Positions 36,366 to 45,091 of a DNA stretch of 64,000 bases are shown piece after piece (the first letter of the stretch is position 1; the number at the start of each line of letters is the position of its first letter). The stretch spans positions 1 to 64,000 of the forward strand of contig NZ_JAKZAK010000008.1 in assembly GCF_023156385.1 (NCBI RefSeq), written 5' to 3'. Both the position numbers and the translations under genes were made by a program. The DNA comes from Marinobacter xestospongiae. GTDB taxonomy: Bacteria; Pseudomonadota; Gammaproteobacteria; Pseudomonadales; Oleiphilaceae. Below the pieces are notes generated by a model. It worked only from the letters and a program-made list of their open reading frames with translations. It was not told where the DNA came from and made no database searches.

Positions 36366-36415
36366 AGGGAGGGGAGGGGAGGGGAGGGGAGGGGAGGGGA
36401 GGGGAGGGGAGGGGG
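36366..36415. repeat. AGGGG pentamer microsatellite, about 10 units
   Basis: About ten tandem AGGGG units (the first is AGGG and the last has an extra G) give a run of G4 tracts on the + strand. Single-A loops between G4 tracts are an ideal G-quadruplex pattern. The tract is prone to slippage and lies between the terminators of two lipoprotein genes. Confidence 0.95.
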
Positions 36416-36430
36416 ATTTTCTTCAGGTAC

Positions 36431-36455
36431 AAAAAAGCCCCCGCGTGGCGGGGGC
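36431..36455 (-). terminator. Intrinsic terminator of the VolA-type lipase gene
   Basis: GCCCCCGC / GCGGGGGC, 8-bp stem with 3-base loop; read leftward it is followed by TTTTTT (A run 36431-36436). It is 31 bases past the stop. Confidence 0.92.
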
Positions 36456-36485
36456 TTGATTGGTCAACCTTTGGATTGGCCCCGG

Positions 36486-39320
36486 TTAGGGCGTAAAGGT
36501 CGCATCGGCACCGAGCACCATGGTGGCGAAGGCCGAAGCCGGCTCACCGGAAACCGGTGTGGCGTGGCTCAGCGGATCACCGCCTTCACTGGCCGGGAAG
36601 TTCGCCTGCGTCATGGCGTTGTACATGACGTCTGCGACGCCGTCCACGTACATCATGCTCAGCGGGCGGCTACCTGCCAGAGGCGCGTTGAAGCTGTTCA
36701 CGGTCACCGATACCGGCAGTCCGCTCTGAGAGCCTGGCACGGTCGCTGACAGCGACGGAATGCCCCAGACAGCTTCATCAGCAGCGTTCGGAATCACTGT
36801 GTCACCCTCAACCTCAAACTGGGTGTAGGCCGGGGTGGAGGCTGCCAGGTTGTCGACAAAGTTGATCGGGTCCGCGGTGTCGATGGTGGCCTGGAACACG
36901 TTCAGGAAGGCTTCCAGGCTGGCATCGCCCTGGGCCAGGCCGTTTTGGCCCAGGCCCGCGAGGATGCGCGGTGCGAAGGAGCGGGAGTTCTCCAGCAGGC
37001 GAACCACACCGCCGCCAGGCGTCAGCATGGTGACGGCGTCGATGTTGTTGTAGCTGGATGGTACCGGACCGCCGCTGGTGACAACTGCCGGCAGTTGATC
37101 GGTGTTAACCGCTGACACGAACGGCGCACCCGTGATGGTACCCAGGGAGTGGCCGACGAAGTTGAAGCGGGCATTGCTCAGGTCAGCACCACCCAGTGGT
37201 CCCAGATCCAGGTCAGCCAGGCTCACTCGCAGGTTCATCTGATCGACGGCGCTCTGGCGCATGTTGTCCCGGGTGTTGGTGAAATTCAGCAGGTTGATGA
37301 ACATGCTGCCGGAATCACCGGTACCGGCGTCATAGTCGATGGCAGCCAGTGAGCCGGGTTGTGGGGCAAAGAAGCCGAAGTGGCGTTCGTTGCCGGTCAT
37401 CGGTGCCAGGCCCGGAACGGTGCTGCCGGCGTTGGCGACGGTGTTCTCTAGCGACAGGGCGCTACCCAGAGCCGTCTGGGCGTCAGCACCGGCGTTGCCG
37501 GCCAGCACGGATTGCAGCGCGGCGTTGATCTGGGCCTGATCGGTCGGATCGGTGATGCCCAGAGCCGGAGCGGGCGCTCCGCCAGCTTCCAGCTGTGCCT
37601 GGATCTGCATCAGGACGCCAACCTTGAAGGTACCGGCGATCAGGGCGGCGCGGGTTTCGGCGTCGTTGCTGATGGCCGGATTGGCGGCAGCGGCCTTGGT
37701 CAGCAGCTTGCCGGCCAGCGCATCCTGCTCTTCGGCGGTGAAGGCAGCAACACCGTGTACCGGTTGATCAATGGCAACCACGGTGTAGCCAAGAGTCGCC
37801 ATGGCGGTGCCGAAGCTCAGGGCCGCACTACGGTCGGTGGTGATGCCGTGTTGGTACATCACCACGCCCTTGGTGGCGTTGCTCTGCGGGTAAATGATCA
37901 GCACCGGAACGTCAACGTCAGCCGTTTTCTTGGGGAATGGGAAGACGTAGTTGACGGATGTGGTGCGGGTCGGATCGGCGTGCGGGATCTGCAGACCGAT
38001 ATCCTTGAACTGGTCGTTCAGGCCGGCGGCAATGACGTTGTCGGCCTTCCAGGAGTCCGCCAGGATGTCCTGGCCGGAGGTGCCCAAGTAGTAGGGCAGG
38101 GAAACTGTGCCCTGAACCGCCAGCACGTCAGGTGCGGTGCCACCACCGGCTTCCACCTGTGCCTTGAAGGAGCTGTAAACGGAACCGGCAACGGCCGACA
38201 CCATGGCGACCGGTTGCGGGGTGCCCAGATTGAAGTCGCTGGCGTCGCGGTTGTCCGGCGTCGGTGTTGGCAGGATGCCGGCAATCTGGGAGGCGATGCC
38301 CGGCGCGATACAATTGATCGCGTTCTCGCCACTCAGGCCCTGACAGCCCTGGGGTGGAGGCACGTCAAAGGCCGGTGCCAGAGCGGCCTTGATGCCATCG
38401 CTCGGGAACGCGTTCAGTGCACCGTTGACGGCGGCGGAAACCTGGTCGAAGCCCTGGGCGCCACCAGCAACTGCAGCCTTGGCGGCAGATACCTTGACGA
38501 AGGTCAGCAGCTGGTCGGCAAACCAGGCACCCGGCTCGGCAATGTACTGCAGCACTTTTTCGTCGTTGGAAGTGGTGAAGCTGTAACTGATGGCAATGTC
38601 GTCAGCGGTCAGCGGGATTTGGGCTGCGGCAAAGAAACCTTGCGCCGTTGCTTCCCACAGGCCATTGATCAGCGCCTTGACCGGTGCCAGTGCCGGGTTG
38701 CCCAGAGCGCCGTCAGGGTCGGTCAGGCTGGTGTAGCTCGGCGAGGAGACGATCGGGTCGCCGTTGATGTCGGTAACGCCCTTGGTCACCACCGCAACGT
38801 AACGTTTGCGTGGGTTCAGCGGTTTCAGCGGCAGGATGCGGATTGCGGACGTACCGCTCAGGGTTTCCACATCGGCGCGGGCAGTCGCCAGCCCGGCCAC
38901 GGTAGGTGGCTCCTGATTACTCAGACCCTGGACCGGGTCGCCACTGGCATAGGCCAGCTCAACCAGGAACACGGTCTGGCCGTAAACGACGGTGCTGGGG
39001 TCCAGCTGACCGTTGAACTGAATCACGGCCGGGGCGACGGTGGAAGCGCCGGACAGCTCGTTCAGCGCGGTGGTGACCGGCGGCGTGGTGTCGCCAACGC
39101 CAAAGGTTCCATCCCCCTGCTCGGAATCAAAGAGGAGGTCGTTCGGCACCGGCAGTTCACTGGTCAGCGGATTGAAAATTGGCCAGGTCTTACCTGCAAA
39201 GTCGGGGTTCTCAATTGGGTAGTCCGGATTGGCGTTCTTTCCGGTTGTTCCGTCGCTGAAACAGCCGGTCAACCCAACGGAAGATGCCACGGCAAGACTG
39301 AGTAAGGTTTTCTTGAACAT
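36486..39320 (-). CDS. VolA/Pla-1-type surface lipase lipoprotein
   Basis: A 944-aa lipoprotein (LTGC, Cys20). The N-terminal third contains a bacterial Ig-like/Pla-1 domain (IFNPLTSELPVPNDLLFDS, LNPRKRYVAVVTKGV). The alpha/beta-hydrolase domain has an oxyanion strand (VMYQHGITTDRSAALSF) and the nucleophile elbow GHSLG with Ser725. VolA-type enzymes are outer-membrane lysophospholipases that release fatty acids from host or environmental lipids. The 944-residue length is greater than VolA's by roughly 100 or more, with Ala/Gly-rich insertions (residues about 250-330 and 560-640). It converges with the acylase lipoprotein gene. Confidence 0.88.
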   Translation of the reverse strand: MFKKTLLSLAVASSVGLTGCFSDGTTGKNANPDYPIENPDFAGKTWPIFNPLTSELPVPNDLLFDSEQGDGTFGVGDTTPPVTTALNELSGASTVAPAVIQFNGQLDPSTVVYGQTVFLVELAYASGDPVQGLSNQEPPTVAGLATARADVETLSGTSAIRILPLKPLNPRKRYVAVVTKGVTDINGDPIVSSPSYTSLTDPDGALGNPALAPVKALINGLWEATAQGFFAAAQIPLTADDIAISYSFTTSNDEKVLQYIAEPGAWFADQLLTFVKVSAAKAAVAGGAQGFDQVSAAVNGALNAFPSDGIKAALAPAFDVPPPQGCQGLSGENAINCIAPGIASQIAGILPTPTPDNRDASDFNLGTPQPVAMVSAVAGSVYSSFKAQVEAGGGTAPDVLAVQGTVSLPYYLGTSGQDILADSWKADNVIAAGLNDQFKDIGLQIPHADPTRTTSVNYVFPFPKKTADVDVPVLIIYPQSNATKGVVMYQHGITTDRSAALSFGTAMATLGYTVVAIDQPVHGVAAFTAEEQDALAGKLLTKAAAANPAISNDAETRAALIAGTFKVGVLMQIQAQLEAGGAPAPALGITDPTDQAQINAALQSVLAGNAGADAQTALGSALSLENTVANAGSTVPGLAPMTGNERHFGFFAPQPGSLAAIDYDAGTGDSGSMFINLLNFTNTRDNMRQSAVDQMNLRVSLADLDLGPLGGADLSNARFNFVGHSLGTITGAPFVSAVNTDQLPAVVTSGGPVPSSYNNIDAVTMLTPGGGVVRLLENSRSFAPRILAGLGQNGLAQGDASLEAFLNVFQATIDTADPINFVDNLAASTPAYTQFEVEGDTVIPNAADEAVWGIPSLSATVPGSQSGLPVSVTVNSFNAPLAGSRPLSMMYVDGVADVMYNAMTQANFPASEGGDPLSHATPVSGEPASAFATMVLGADATFTP

Positions 39321-39631
39321 GGGTGGAACCTTTTCCTGTTGTTGTGTCGTTATAGGTGGCGACTGGCGGGGCCGGCTGTGTTGCTCATCCGGTAAGCCCG
39401 TTGCCAGTGGCCTTGTTTGTCTGAAGTACTAATCAGCAAGTTACGCCACTTTATAATTTATCAGCCTGACTATATCGAAACTGGGTGGATACTGTTGATC
39501 GCTCTAAAGTGTGATTCTGTCCTTTCCGGGGGAGGGCTCCCTGTCACTCTGGCGACTGCCCTGGGGCAACTTCAAAGAAAGTAGTTGCTTGTCAGGTATT
39601 TGTCGAGCCGGAGGTGGGGTGACCGGTCGGC
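39321..39631. other. Upstream region of the VolA-type gene
   Basis: 311 bases between the lipase start and the end of the leftward enoyl-CoA hydratase gene. It should contain the lipase promoter; an AT-rich patch (TTTATAATTTATCA near 39449-39462) is a candidate -10 region. No repeat or RNA gene is seen. Confidence 0.4.
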
Positions 39632-40405
39632 TCAACTGAATCGGCTGAAGTCCGGCTGGCGCTTCTCCATAAAGGCCCGGAACGCCTCGGCGGCTTCTGG
39701 CGAACGCAGCCGTTCGCTGAACAGATTGCCTTCGGTTTTAAGGGTGTTTTCAACGGCCTGGCGTTGTGGCCGATTCAACAGTGCCTTGGTGGCGCGGATG
39801 GCTTCCGGAGCCTTGCTGGCCAGCGCCTGGCAGGTGGCGATGGCCCGGACTTCGGTGTCTTGCGCCGAACAGATGCCATTGATCAGTCCCAACTGATCGG
39901 CCCGCTCGGCGTTGAACGCATCTCCCAGCATCAGCAGTTCGGATGCTCGCACCCGGCCCAGCCAGGCAGGTAACAGCAGACTGGACGCGCCCTCCGGGCA
40001 CAGCCCCAGGTTGACGAACGGCATCTGGAAACGGGCATTGTCGCCCGCGTAGACAAAATCGCAATGCAGCAGCATGGTGGTGCCAATCCCGACGGCCGGT
40101 CCGTTAACCGCCGCCACGATGGGCTTGGACGCATTGGCGAGCAACATCAGGAAGCGTCCCACCGGGGTTTGTTCAAACTCCCCGGGCATACCGGCAGCAA
40201 ACTCCGCCAGATCATTACCCGCGGTGAAGCAGTCGGACTGACCGGTGAACAGCAGGCAGCGCAGTGCCGGCTCGTCTTCCAGTCTTTGCAGGGCATCGCC
40301 GAGGGCGCTGTACATGGTGTGGGTGAGGGCGTTGCGGCGCTCAGGGCGATTGATGCGTACGACCAGAACCTGGCCCTGTTGCTCAGTAAGAATGGTATCG
40401 GTCAC
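39632..40405 (-). CDS. Enoyl-CoA hydratase/isomerase family protein
   Basis: A 257-aa crotonase-fold enzyme. Oxyanion-hole segments are SDCFTAGNDLAEF and VNGPAVGIGTTMLLHCDFVYA; a catalytic-type glutamate sits in LGLCPEGASSLL. The usual substrate is a trans-2-enoyl-CoA, hydrated in beta-oxidation, but isomerase or other crotonase activities are possible. No dehydrogenase or thiolase is next to it. Confidence 0.88.
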   Translation of the reverse strand: MTDTILTEQQGQVLVVRINRPERRNALTHTMYSALGDALQRLEDEPALRCLLFTGQSDCFTAGNDLAEFAAGMPGEFEQTPVGRFLMLLANASKPIVAAVNGPAVGIGTTMLLHCDFVYAGDNARFQMPFVNLGLCPEGASSLLLPAWLGRVRASELLMLGDAFNAERADQLGLINGICSAQDTEVRAIATCQALASKAPEAIRATKALLNRPQRQAVENTLKTEGNLFSERLRSPEAAEAFRAFMEKRQPDFSRFS

Positions 40406-40705
40406 CGTGGTCTCCGGTTGTTGTAATTAGCTTGATTGTTGTTTTTCGGTGCTTGCACCTACAGATCCAGATTCAGATCCGTGGAAGGTGGCACGGTCTG
40501 ATTTAACCGTAATTGCCAGAGCGGTGCAAAGTAGATAGCTGGCTAACAGTGGTTCGCCGATGGTCGACGGGTGGGTTGCTGTATAAACGCCGGGGCGGCT
40601 GGTAAACTTGACGTCCGTTTTTCCGACAACTGGCTCCGGACCACCGCTGGGCTGGTCCCAGTTGCCTCTCGCCATAACCAGAATGTTCAACCTGATGAGA
40701 CGCCT
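40406..40705. other. Divergent promoter region (enoyl-CoA hydratase / fumarase)
   Basis: A 300-base non-coding gap. Candidate fumarase promoter elements lie near TTGCTG (about 40572) and TATAAA further on. No clear operator palindrome is visible. Confidence 0.4.
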
Positions 40706-42220
40706 ATGACGACCGTAATCCGCCAGGACGACCTGATCGAGAGTGTAGCGGACGCGCTACAGTACATTTCCTATTACCATCCCAAAGACTTCATCCAGGC
40801 TGTGCACGAGGCCTACCAGAAAGAAGAGTCCCAGGCGGCAAAAGATGCCATGGCGCAGATTCTGATCAACTCGCGCATGTGTGCCATGGGCCACCGGCCG
40901 ATCTGTCAGGACACCGGTATCGTGACGGTTTTTGTCAATGTTGGTATGGATGTGCAGTGGGAATGTGACATGCCGCTGGACGATGTGATCAACGAAGGCG
41001 TCCGCCGGGCCTACACCCATCCGGATAACGTGCTGCGGGCGTCCGTGCTGGCAGATCCTGACGGCGCTCGCGCCAACACCAAGGACAACACCCCCGCCAT
41101 CATCCACTACAAGCTGGTGCCGGGTGACAAGGTGGAGGTTCATGTTGCCGCCAAGGGCGGTGGTTCCGAGGCCAAGTCCAAGTTCGCAATGCTGAACCCG
41201 TCCGACTCGGTAGTGGACTGGGTGCTGAAAATGGTACCGCAGATGGGCGCCGGCTGGTGTCCGCCGGGTATGCTGGGTATTGGTATCGGCGGCACCGCCG
41301 AGAAGGCGATGGAGCTGGCCAAGGAAGCCCTGCTGGACCCGATCGACATTCACGACCTGAAGGAACGTGGGGCGTCCAACCGCTCCGAAGAGCTGCGTCT
41401 GGAGCTGTTTGAAAAGGTCAACGATCTGGGCATCGGCGCCCAGGGCCTTGGTGGTCTGACCACCGTTCTGGACGTGAAGGTGAAGGACTATCCCACCCAC
41501 GCCGCCAACAAGCCGGTGGCGATCATCCCGAACTGCGCGGCCACCCGCCACGCTCACTTCGTACTGGATGGCACCGGTCCGTCGCTGCAGACGCCCCCGA
41601 GCCTGGAAGACTGGCCGGAAATCACCTGGGAAGTGGGGGACAACGTCCGCCGCGTCAACCTGGACACGGTCACACCGGAAGACGTCAAAGAATGGCAGCC
41701 GGGTGAAACCGTACTGCTGTCCGGCAAGATGCTCACCGGCCGCGACGCTGCCCACAAGAAGATGGTGGACATGATTGCCAACGGTGAAGAACTGCCGGTG
41801 GACCTGAAAGGACGCTTCATCTACTACGTCGGCCCGGTCGACCCGGTGCGTGAAGAAGTCGTTGGCCCAGCCGGCCCGACCACCGCGACACGGATGGACA
41901 AGTTCACCCACACCATGCTCGAGAAGACCGGCCTGACTGGCATGATCGGCAAGGCCGAGCGCGGCCAGGTAGCCATCGACGCTATCAAGGAATTCGGCGC
42001 GGTTTACCTGATGGCCGTGGGCGGCTCCGCGTATCTGGTGTCCAAAGCGATCAAGAACGCCGAAGTGGTTGCCTTCCCTGAGCTGGGCATGGAAGCGATC
42101 TACGAGTTCGAAGTGGAAGACATGCCGGTAACGGTCGCGGTGGATTCCAAGGGAACCTCCGTGCACCAGACTGGTCCTGTCGAGTGGCAAGAGAAGATTA
42201 TCGCTGCCAAGGCGGTTTGA
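40706..42220 (+). CDS. fumA: Fumarate hydratase, class I ([4Fe-4S])
   Basis: 504 aa, single-chain iron-sulfur fumarase of the TCA cycle (fumarate to L-malate). The start at 40706 (MTTVIRQDDLIESV) is chosen because the alignable protein begins there; the open frame extends upstream without family similarity. Cluster-ligand regions are GHRPICQDTGIV, MGAGWCPPGMLGIGIGG and PNCAATRHAHFVLDGTG. The C-terminal beta domain runs from about residue 340 to the end. Oxygen-sensitive class I fumarase is often paired elsewhere with stable FumC. Confidence 0.94.
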   Translation: MTTVIRQDDLIESVADALQYISYYHPKDFIQAVHEAYQKEESQAAKDAMAQILINSRMCAMGHRPICQDTGIVTVFVNVGMDVQWECDMPLDDVINEGVRRAYTHPDNVLRASVLADPDGARANTKDNTPAIIHYKLVPGDKVEVHVAAKGGGSEAKSKFAMLNPSDSVVDWVLKMVPQMGAGWCPPGMLGIGIGGTAEKAMELAKEALLDPIDIHDLKERGASNRSEELRLELFEKVNDLGIGAQGLGGLTTVLDVKVKDYPTHAANKPVAIIPNCAATRHAHFVLDGTGPSLQTPPSLEDWPEITWEVGDNVRRVNLDTVTPEDVKEWQPGETVLLSGKMLTGRDAAHKKMVDMIANGEELPVDLKGRFIYYVGPVDPVREEVVGPAGPTTATRMDKFTHTMLEKTGLTGMIGKAERGQVAIDAIKEFGAVYLMAVGGSAYLVSKAIKNAEVVAFPELGMEAIYEFEVEDMPVTVAVDSKGTSVHQTGPVEWQEKIIAAKAV

Positions 42221-42237
42221 TCTTTAGTTGTCGAATG

Positions 42238-42263
42238 CCCTGCCTCCTCTTGGGGAGGCAGGG
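42238..42263 (+). terminator. Hairpin after fumarase
   Basis: CCCTGCCTCC / GGAGGCAGGG makes a perfect 10-bp stem 17 bases after the stop, but no T tract follows. It may be an mRNA-stabilising or factor-assisted terminator. Confidence 0.5.
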
Positions 42264-42328
42264 AGAATACGGGGGGGTGGGAAGTATGTTTCTTTCGCCC
42301 CCTTTCTCCTTTCCCTTTATCTAGTTAT

Positions 42329-43078
42329 CTAGCGTCCTCCCGCTCCCAGCCGTGAGTGCTCACTGTTCTCCACCAGAACCCCTGCACCAATCCGATTGAT
42401 CTGTGACCAGAGTTCTTCATCGATAGATAGGCCCTGATGGATGCTTTTCCGTTTATTGCGGGCAACCTGCTCTGGCGAGATAGTGAAAACTTCCCGGTTG
42501 CCATCAGATTCCTGTAGCGACGATGTCAGATCCACACGGGAACTGCAGATAATGGTCAGGGCTTGGTGATCTTCGGGGGTTGTATCCAGGCTTGTCTTGG
42601 CCTCGCTGTAGCTGGGATAACGCTGTCCGGCCCTGATGGCGGCGGTGTGTTCCATCACGGTATGGCTGCCATTGCGCCAGTATGCGGCCACGCTGATGCC
42701 GCGTCGACCACAGTCTGTCAGGGCCTTGAGAATGAAGCGGCGATTGTGGCAATTGTGCACAGTGATCGTTGCAATACCGCTCTCCAGGGCTTTGGCATGG
42801 GCCAGGTCAACAGACGCGGCGATGCAGTTGAGCGCGCTGCGGTCGTGACTGTCGATGATGGCGGATGTGCTATCCTCGTAGACCACGCTGCTCAATGGTT
42901 TGTCCCGATCATGGCCGATATAGGGCAGGGCCATCTCAAACTCCTGAAGCCCGTTGAGTCCGTGTTTCTCTAGCCAGAGCACCATGTTGGCGGCATCCTC
43001 GTAGTTGCCGACGAAGTATCCCGTGGCTTCAAGGCAACGCCGTAATCCGGCTTTCAGCTCATTCATTGAAATATGCAT
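42329..43078 (-). CDS. DUF3726-family protein
   Basis: A 249-aa cytoplasmic protein without signal or membrane segments. The N terminus (SMNELKAGLRRCLEATGYFVGNYEDAANMVLWLEKHGL, residues 4-40) matches the DUF3726 pattern, which recalls the N-terminal part of the malate/L-lactate dehydrogenase-like fold. Three clustered Cys/His positions (VHNCHNRRF, LTDCGRR) may bind metal. It is the second gene of a leftward pair, 11 bases after the 569-aa protein, whose promoter carries a LysR-type site shared with the divergent betaine-type operon. Function unknown. Confidence 0.7.
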   Translation of the reverse strand: MHISMNELKAGLRRCLEATGYFVGNYEDAANMVLWLEKHGLNGLQEFEMALPYIGHDRDKPLSSVVYEDSTSAIIDSHDRSALNCIAASVDLAHAKALESGIATITVHNCHNRRFILKALTDCGRRGISVAAYWRNGSHTVMEHTAAIRAGQRYPSYSEAKTSLDTTPEDHQALTIICSSRVDLTSSLQESDGNREVFTISPEQVARNKRKSIHQGLSIDEELWSQINRIGAGVLVENSEHSRLGAGGR

Positions 43079-43089
43079 GGAGTCTCTCC

Positions 43090-44799
43090 TTACTGCCTGG
43101 GCGCCAACGGCATGAACCAGTCGTCGTCAAACATCTTGCCAATGTCTTCGAGCAGCGGTGCGCCCTGGAACATGGTGTTGCGGACCCAGAGCCGGGACCG
43201 TGGATCAAATTTGCTGACACCGAAAAAGGCGAGCTTGCAGCGCAGCAAGTGAATGGGGAGCATATCCCGATCAAGCAGGTTGGCCTGAATGTCGCCGTAA
43301 GTGCACTTGTTCATGGTCTGAATGCGGCGGACGATACCTCGCATTTTGGGACGGGCAACCATGAAGCGCGCTGTGGTGTGGTCCGGATAATCCGCCATAT
43401 ACTCACAAAGCTGTACGTAGCACTTCTGCACAGCACAACCCACGCCAAGCGCCATCTGCTTTTTGCGTGCATTGACGTCAGCGATACTGCCAAGGCGTGG
43501 CTCCATCTTTTCTTCAGACCGGTACCAGCAAGTTTCACGTGCGCCTTCAGCACCGAAGTCTATGTTCAGGGCCCAGGCATAGCGGGTTTCGATGATCGAT
43601 TTGAGTCGGTGTAGCGGCATCAGGGGGTCGAGGTCGAGGAACTCATCGGTGCAGTGGTACTCTTCCAGGTCGTCCACCAACTCCGGATACAGTTCCAGCA
43701 AAATGGATACCAGCAGTTCCTGGCTTTGAACCGAGCAGTTGCGTTCACTCCAAAGCAGCAGGTCATCCCATGTTGTCAGGCTTTCTGATACATACGCAGC
43801 CAGACCCGCCAGGTCGGCCAGTATCTGGCGGTTGTTGTCTGTTTGCCAACCATCCTCTGTCTTGGTTTCCTGTGTGTGCCGAATACAGCGGTCGATCAGG
43901 TCATCAAGGTTGCACCGAACCCGCTGATTGATCTGCCCGAGTGCACGAACTCGAGCCAGCGCCAGCTCCCTCATCTCGATCCACCGATTAATCAACTGGG
44001 GATGGTTGACCAGGTAGGGGGCCATGCCCAGTCCCGTTGAGTTGCCTATACCGAAGTAGCGTTTGATGTCAGGCGCCATCTTGACGAAAGTGTCGGGAGC
44101 GCGATGGTAAGCAATGTGCTCGGCCTGCATGAGACTGAAGTTACGAAGCATCAGGCAAACAAACATCTCCGCGGCAAACGGGCGTGCGAAATCGCCATAG
44201 GTGCTGGACACCTTGTCCCAGTCAGCCATACCAAGCTTGCCGCTACCGTAGACTGCGGTGGTACGGTACAGATAACCCACCCGGGTAATCTGGGTGATAT
44301 CGGGCTGATGGCCGTTCGCCAACTGGTCGACGACATAGTCGAAATTGCGGGTGCTGCGGTTTGCCCGTGACAGAACGAAGACCCGGGCATCGACGCGGCC
44401 TGCCTCCTGTTTGGGAACGTTCAGTCGAAGCTTCTCCAGGTATACGTCGTCTACGTCGCCTTCCACCAGGGCCATGGTGAGGTCCCATTTGGTGGCAATG
44501 ACCCGGTCATTGCGGTCTTCGTCCGTTAACTGGTTGGAAAAGACGACAAAGTTGTAATGCCCCTGAGGTGCCTTGATCCGGTATATCACGCTGCCGTAGC
44601 CCTGCGAATCCAGCTCTATTCGTGAGGGCTCAATCTGCCAGCGCTCCCGCATGATGCAGCGCATCAGCGTCCGCATGAAGCTCAGGCGACTCTGGTGCAT
44701 GGCGCCCAGTCTCTCCAGGTTCATGACCTGGTGTGGTGGGCGTAGGGGGAGGGCGTGGTCTCCCCTCAGTGAACTCTCGATAGCGGCAGGTGTTGTCAT
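43090..44799 (-). CDS. Large protein of unknown function, linked to DUF3726
   Basis: 569 aa, soluble, no signal peptide. I recognise no domain. Visible features are a strand-rich segment (GSVIYRIKAPQGHYNFVVFSN, residues about 69-89), a basic/acidic middle (ATKWDLTMALVEGDVDDVYLEKL), and several Cys/Trp-containing stretches (WSERNCSVQSQELL, ETCWYRSEE, VGCAVQKCYVQLCEY). Its length and lack of transporter or regulator features suggest an enzyme. It is cotranscribed with the DUF3726 gene and starts 92 bases past a TAAG-N5-CTTA site. This may be the key catalytic protein of the neighbouring pathway; that is inference from context only. Confidence 0.6.
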   Translation of the reverse strand: MTTPAAIESSLRGDHALPLRPPHQVMNLERLGAMHQSRLSFMRTLMRCIMRERWQIEPSRIELDSQGYGSVIYRIKAPQGHYNFVVFSNQLTDEDRNDRVIATKWDLTMALVEGDVDDVYLEKLRLNVPKQEAGRVDARVFVLSRANRSTRNFDYVVDQLANGHQPDITQITRVGYLYRTTAVYGSGKLGMADWDKVSSTYGDFARPFAAEMFVCLMLRNFSLMQAEHIAYHRAPDTFVKMAPDIKRYFGIGNSTGLGMAPYLVNHPQLINRWIEMRELALARVRALGQINQRVRCNLDDLIDRCIRHTQETKTEDGWQTDNNRQILADLAGLAAYVSESLTTWDDLLLWSERNCSVQSQELLVSILLELYPELVDDLEEYHCTDEFLDLDPLMPLHRLKSIIETRYAWALNIDFGAEGARETCWYRSEEKMEPRLGSIADVNARKKQMALGVGCAVQKCYVQLCEYMADYPDHTTARFMVARPKMRGIVRRIQTMNKCTYGDIQANLLDRDMLPIHLLRCKLAFFGVSKFDPRSRLWVRNTMFQGAPLLEDIGKMFDDDWFMPLAPRQ

Positions 44800-44891
44800 T
44801 GTTTTGACCCTAGTAAGTCGACAGATCGTTTATCGAGTTAATGGTGGGTCAAAATATCACCAATGCTCAAATCAAAAGCTGCTATCAGTTG

Positions 44892-44906
44892 ATAAGCTAA
44901 GCTTAT
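44892..44906. promoter_or_regulatory. LysR-type operator upstream of the unknown/DUF3726 operon
   Basis: ATAAGCT-A-AGCTTAT is a perfect 15-base palindrome that contains T-N11-A with TAAG/CTTA arms. It is centred 100 bases before the leftward gene start. An equivalent TAAG-N5-CTTA site stands between the LysR gene and the aldehyde dehydrogenase gene at 46064-46076. Confidence 0.65.
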
Positions 44907-45091
44907 TGTTGCTGATGAAGCTATGACTTTTTCTTAGGGTCGGTTAACTCCCGATCACTTCTGGGGTTCTGGAAGGGCGCGCTGGGGACTACACCTGCGG
45001 CGTCGCAGTCCCGCAGTCAAGGGCGACGGCCATTGGCGTCGAACCGCGCCTTGTCTCGGCAGCCCTCAGATCGCGCAGAGTCGATTCGGCG

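Noticed and set aside
36336..36415. Possible CRISPR-like array because of dense repeats
   Set aside because: Units are 5-6 bases, directly adjacent and without spacers; no cas genes. These are simple microsatellites.
37512..39305. 597-aa open frame on the + strand opposite the VolA-type gene
   Set aside because: It is an antisense shadow rich in Gly/Val/Arg without domain or ribosome site; the minus strand encodes a clear lipase.
42329..43078. Malate/L-lactate dehydrogenase
   Set aside because: Only the N-terminal pattern recalls that fold; the NAD-binding and catalytic parts are absent, so only DUF3726 is claimed.
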